From Candidatus Bathyarchaeota archaeon (lineage in GTDB: Archaea > Thermoproteota > Bathyarchaeia > TCS64): a DNA stretch of 41,632 nucleotides. Position numbers and translations under genes: made by a program. Location of the stretch: contig JAFGTA010000113.1 in NCBI GenBank assembly GCA_016934355.1, positions 1 to 41,632 on the forward strand. Direction: 5' to 3'. The notes under the pieces are model-generated. The model did no database searches and was not told the origin of the DNA. It saw only the letters and a program-made list of their open reading frames with translations. Of the stretch, positions 39,068 to 41,632 are shown in pieces. Position 1 is the first letter of the stretch. Each line of letters begins with the position of its first letter.

Positions 39068-39909
39068 GATCCTAGCTTCCTCAAGTAATGGTTTCTTATG
39101 AGCAGCGCCGACACGCTGATGGTGAGGAACATCACGAGTAGGACAAGGCTCGCCCCGAAGGCGCGCTGCATCCCCTCGGCCGTGTGCCCCTGCGTTGCTA
39201 ACAGGTAGATATACATTGGCAGGCTCCCCGTGGGGCTACTGAGGCTCCTTGGTACGAACGCCTCAAGCCCCGAGCCGGCGGTCAGCCAGACCACCGCCGT
39301 CTCGCCTATCGCCTTCCCCACGCCGAGCAGCACGCCTGTGACTATCCCCGGCAAAGCCGCCGGCAGCACCACCTTGAGGATGGTCTGCCACTTGGTGGCG
39401 CCCATGGCGAGGCTCGCCTCCCTGTACTCCCTTGGCACCACCTTGATGGCCTCCTCGCTGGCCCGTATGGTCCAGGGGAGCATCATGAGGCTGAGGCTGA
39501 GTGCGCCCGCGATGAGGCTCGTCTTGAGCTGCAGGTAGAAGACGAGGAACTCCAGGCCGAAGAGGCCGATGACTATGCTGGGCATCCCCGCCAGCGTCTC
39601 GGTGAAGAACCTGACGCTCTGGGTCAGCAGGTTATCCGGCGCGTACTCGGAGAGGTATATCGCGGAGGCTATCCCCAGCGGCGCGCCGAACAGGGTGCAG
39701 AGGCTGACGAGGTATATGCTCCCCACTATCTGGGGGAATATGCCGCCGTACTCGAACCTGTAGGGGCGCCCTGTGAGGAACTCAAGGTTTATCGCGCCTA
39801 ACCCGTTGGACGCCACCCAGACGACGATGACCGGCAGTATTACTACGCTAAGCCCGACGGAGACGTAGAGGAGGGCCCGGATTATCTGCTCCTTCCTTAT
39901 CTCGTTCAC
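39064..39909 (-). CDS. pstA: Phosphate ABC transporter permease PstA
   Basis: A 281-residue inner membrane permease with about six helices. The EAA-type loop ...[34 protein letters not shown] and the [14 protein letters not shown] segment are typical of PstA. The start is GTG 39909, whose GTGA overlaps the pstC stop; an open frame to 40020 lies within pstC and is not family-like. Confidence 0.95.
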   Translation of the reverse strand: MNEIRKEQIIRALLYVSVGLSVVILPVIVVWVASNGLGAINLEFLTGRPYRFEYGGIFPQIVGSIYLVSLCTLFGAPLGIASAIYLSEYAPDNLLTQSVRFFTETLAGMPSIVIGLFGLEFLVFYLQLKTSLIAGALSLSLMMLPWTIRASEEAIKVVPREYREASLAMGATKWQTILKVVLPAALPGIVTGVLLGVGKAIGETAVVWLTAGSGLEAFVPRSLSSPTGSLPMYIYLLATQGHTAEGMQRAFGASLVLLVMFLTISVSALLIRNHYLRKLGS

Positions 39910-40757
39910 TGGATGTTCCTCCTCCGTATCACGAACGTGGCGATGAAGTTTAGGGCCGTGACCATGAAGAAGAGGACCACGCCTATCGCGAACAATGCGT
40001 ACTGGTGGGACGAGCCCCACTCAGCGTAGCTATACTCGATTGCGATGGTGCTCGTGAGCATACGCACCCTGTCCAGTACGCCCGTGGGTATCCACGGGGT
40101 CTCGGGGTTGCCCACCACCATGAGCACCGCCATGGTCTCCCCCATTGCCCTGCCGACGCCGAGCACCAGCGCCGTCCTTATCCCCGACGCGGCTGTGGGC
40201 AACACAACGTTCCTGACTGTCTGCCAACGCGTCGCGCCGAGGGCGAGGCTCGCCTCACGGTAGGCCCTGGGCACGGCCCTCAGGCTGTCCTCGGCTATGG
40301 TTATGAGGTTGGGGAGTATCATGAATGCGAGCACAATCCAGCCGGCCAGTATCGACTCGCCGCGGCCGCCTATGTTGTTCCTGATGAAAGGCACCAGCAC
40401 CATGAGCCCGAAGAACCCTATCACCACGGAGGGGATGCCCACGATCACCTCCACTGTGGACTTTACTATGTTCCTCAACCAGAAGGGCGCGAACTCCGCC
40501 AAGTATATCGCGGTGGGCACCCCTATGGCGGTGGCTATGACAACGGCGCCCGCGACTACGTAGACGGTGCCCACCAGCGTCGGGAGGATGCCGAACAGGT
40601 CCCTGTGGGGGCTCCACGTCATGCCCGTGATGAACCCCCAGTTCAGGACCCTGATCCCTTCCCGTAGCAGGAAGAACGTGATCAGGAAGACGACTACGGC
40701 GGAGAACGAGGCGCACAGGAACAGTATCTTCCCGATTACGTCGCCGCTTCTCATCAT
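39906..40757 (-). CDS. pstC: Phosphate ABC transporter permease PstC
   Basis: A 283-residue permease with about six helices, partner of PstA. VEVIVGIPSVVIGFFGLMVLVPF and the cytoplasmic loop PRAYREASLALGATRWQTVRNVVLPTAASGIRTA are diagnostic. ATG 40757 is preceded by AAGGAAGGG, a good ribosome binding site. It lies 35 nt behind pstS. Confidence 0.95.
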   Translation of the reverse strand: MMRSGDVIGKILFLCASFSAVVVFLITFFLLREGIRVLNWGFITGMTWSPHRDLFGILPTLVGTVYVVAGAVVIATAIGVPTAIYLAEFAPFWLRNIVKSTVEVIVGIPSVVIGFFGLMVLVPFIRNNIGGRGESILAGWIVLAFMILPNLITIAEDSLRAVPRAYREASLALGATRWQTVRNVVLPTAASGIRTALVLGVGRAMGETMAVLMVVGNPETPWIPTGVLDRVRMLTSTIAIEYSYAEWGSSHQYALFAIGVVLFFMVTALNFIATFVIRRRNIQ

Positions 40758-40792
40758 TCGCCCTTCCTTTGAATGTGAAATAAAAGAGGTGT
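40758..40792 (-). promoter_or_regulatory. Short pstS-pstC spacer with T-rich element and ribosome binding site
   Basis: The minus strand reads CTCTTTTATTTC soon after the pstS stop, then AAGGAAGGG before the pstC ATG. The T-rich patch could partially terminate transcription so that the binding protein is made in excess over the permease, as in many ABC operons, or act as an internal TATA box. Confidence 0.3.
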
Positions 40793-41632
40793 CTAATAGA
40801 TGGGTATGTAGCCCATGTCCTCTACGACGGCCTGCCCCTCAGGTCCCTGGATGAACTCTATGAACGCCGCCTCCAATGTGCTTGGCATGCCCTTGGTGAA
40901 CATCCAGAGAATCCTCGTGATGGGGTACTCCCCGTTGTTCACGTTCTCAACCGAAGCCTCGACGCCCTCGATCATCGCGGCGCTGAGCGAGCCGTCGATG
41001 TACCCGAAGCTCACGTACGCGATGCCGTACTCGTTGCCGGCCACCGCAGCCCTCATCTCGCCGTTGCTGGGCTTGACCCCCGCGCTCGCGACGAACTCCT
41101 TGCCCATCATGGCGTAGTCCGAGAAGACCTCTCGGGTGCCGGAGCCCTCCTCACGGGTGTAGACCTCGATCTCGTGGTCTGGTCCGCCGAGCTCGCTCCA
41201 GTTGGTGGTCTCGCCGCTGAATATCTCACTCACCTCATCGAGGGTGAGGTCGAGGCTTCCCGCCAGCGGGTTATCCGGGTTGATGACCACCGCGACGCTG
41301 TCCTTGGCGACGCTGAACGCGACGAGATCGGGGTAGCTCAGAAGCTCAGACTCTTTGATGTTCCTCGACGCCTCACCGATGTTTACTTCACCGGACCCGG
41401 CTGCCTTCACGCCGTGGCCTGAGCCGCCGCCTGCGACGCTTATCTGGACTTTGTTATGCTCGGCCATGAACAGGTTGGCGCACTCCTGGCTTATCGGCAG
41501 GACCGTGGTGGACCCTGCCACCGAGATGCTTCCGCTGAGCTCGATTGCTCCGCCTCCATGTTCAAGCTGTGTCTTAAGGTCCGCGATCTGTCTGTTGTAC
41601 GTCAACGGGCCGGCTGCAAAGTAGCCGACCCC
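40793..41632 (-). CDS. pstS: Phosphate-binding protein PstS (5' end beyond window)
   Basis: The substrate-binding protein of the Pst importer. SGSISVAGSTTVLPISQECA opens the mature domain; GGGSGHGVKAAGSGEVNIGEASR is the phosphate-binding loop, and EEGSGTREVFSDY the second binding region. The frame is open through the window edge: before the Leu coded by TTG 41605 it reads GVGYFAAGP, the end of a hydrophobic signal or anchor, so the start lies outside. A short coiled segment (YNRQIADLKTQLEHGGG) links anchor to domain. It is the first visible gene of pstS-pstC-pstA-pstB-phoU. Confidence 0.93.
   Translation of the reverse strand, partial: GVGYFAAGPLTYNRQIADLKTQLEHGGGAIELSGSISVAGSTTVLPISQECANLFMAEHNKVQISVAGGGSGHGVKAAGSGEVNIGEASRNIKESELLSYPDLVAFSVAKDSVAVVINPDNPLAGSLDLTLDEVSEIFSGETTNWSELGGPDHEIEVYTREEGSGTREVFSDYAMMGKEFVASAGVKPSNGEMRAAVAGNEYGIAYVSFGYIDGSLSAAMIEGVEASVENVNNGEYPITRILWMFTKGMPSTLEAAFIEFIQGPEGQAVVEDMGYIPIY

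Noticed and set aside
39910..40020. 37-residue extension of PstA
   Set aside because: It lies inside pstC; the GTGA overlap start at 39909 is the natural coupled start.
1..41632. CRISPR arrays, insertion sequences, prophage genes
   Set aside because: I saw no regularly spaced repeats, transposase motifs, terminal repeats or phage structural genes.

Overview
The window is about 41.6 kb of GC-rich (roughly 60%) archaeal chromosome, densely coded on both strands. Archaeal origin rests on ribosomal protein L18e and RNA polymerase subunit D in one operon with S13, S4 and S11, on an archaeal-type TYW1, and on TATA-box promoters. Start codons are often GTG or TTG. In many genes the TATA element sits 24-30 nt before the start codon, so leaderless transcripts are probably common. 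I cannot place the organism below domain level. POR, class II HMG-CoA reductase, lipoate ligase with GcvH, and a DUF362 protein fit an anaerobic, probably organotrophic archaeon.

Layout. 1-2.1 kb: the end of gcvH, an lplA reading 4 nt behind it, and a rhomboid protease. 2.1-4.9 kb (minus): S13-S4-S11-RpoD-L18e operon. 4.9-9.35 kb (minus): a DUF4097 surface protein and the group unknown-ksgA-MFS-Lrp-type RAM domain. 9.4-13.4 kb: a short GH3-type adenylating enzyme, convergent with a zinc-ribbon membrane protein, then two overlapping MFS genes. 13.5-16.4 kb (minus): pyruvate/2-oxoacid:ferredoxin oxidoreductase as porGD(fused)-porA-porB. 16.6-18.9 kb (plus): MoxR ATPase and VWA protein, then a 395-nt AT-rich gap. 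19.3-22.1 kb (minus): an orphan Pelota/eRF1-like protein, an MFS protein and an amidohydrolase. 22.2-26 kb (plus): HMG-CoA reductase, a DUF362 protein and a GH114-like surface protein. 26.1-30.9 kb: EamA transporter, B3/B4-domain protein, tRNA-Gly(TCC), GyrI-like protein, TYW1, an isocitrate lyase/PEP mutase-family enzyme and a small pyrophosphatase-like protein. 30.9-33.5 kb: M32 carboxypeptidase and a PhnN-like kinase fused to an AbrB domain. 33.5-37.6 kb (minus): cupin, TrpRS, two tandem GNATs, thioredoxin-like protein and phosphoesterase. 37.6-41.6 kb (minus): pstS-pstC-pstA-pstB-phoU, with pstS cut by the window end.

How the genes work together. LplA would attach lipoate to GcvH. POR links pyruvate or a related 2-oxoacid to acyl-CoA and reduced ferredoxin. 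HMG-CoA reductase feeds isoprenoid lipid synthesis. The Pst operon is a complete high-affinity phosphate importer with its PhoU regulator. KsgA, TYW1, TrpRS, the ribosomal operon and possibly the Pelota-like protein serve translation.

The least ordinary items are the PhnN-like kinase/AbrB fusion, the Pelota-like protein lacking an N-terminal domain, a MoxR ATPase with an altered Walker B, a possible Trp-containing leader peptide before trpS, and a perfect 12-bp palindrome before the RAM-domain gene. I did not find a CRISPR array, insertion sequence or prophage.
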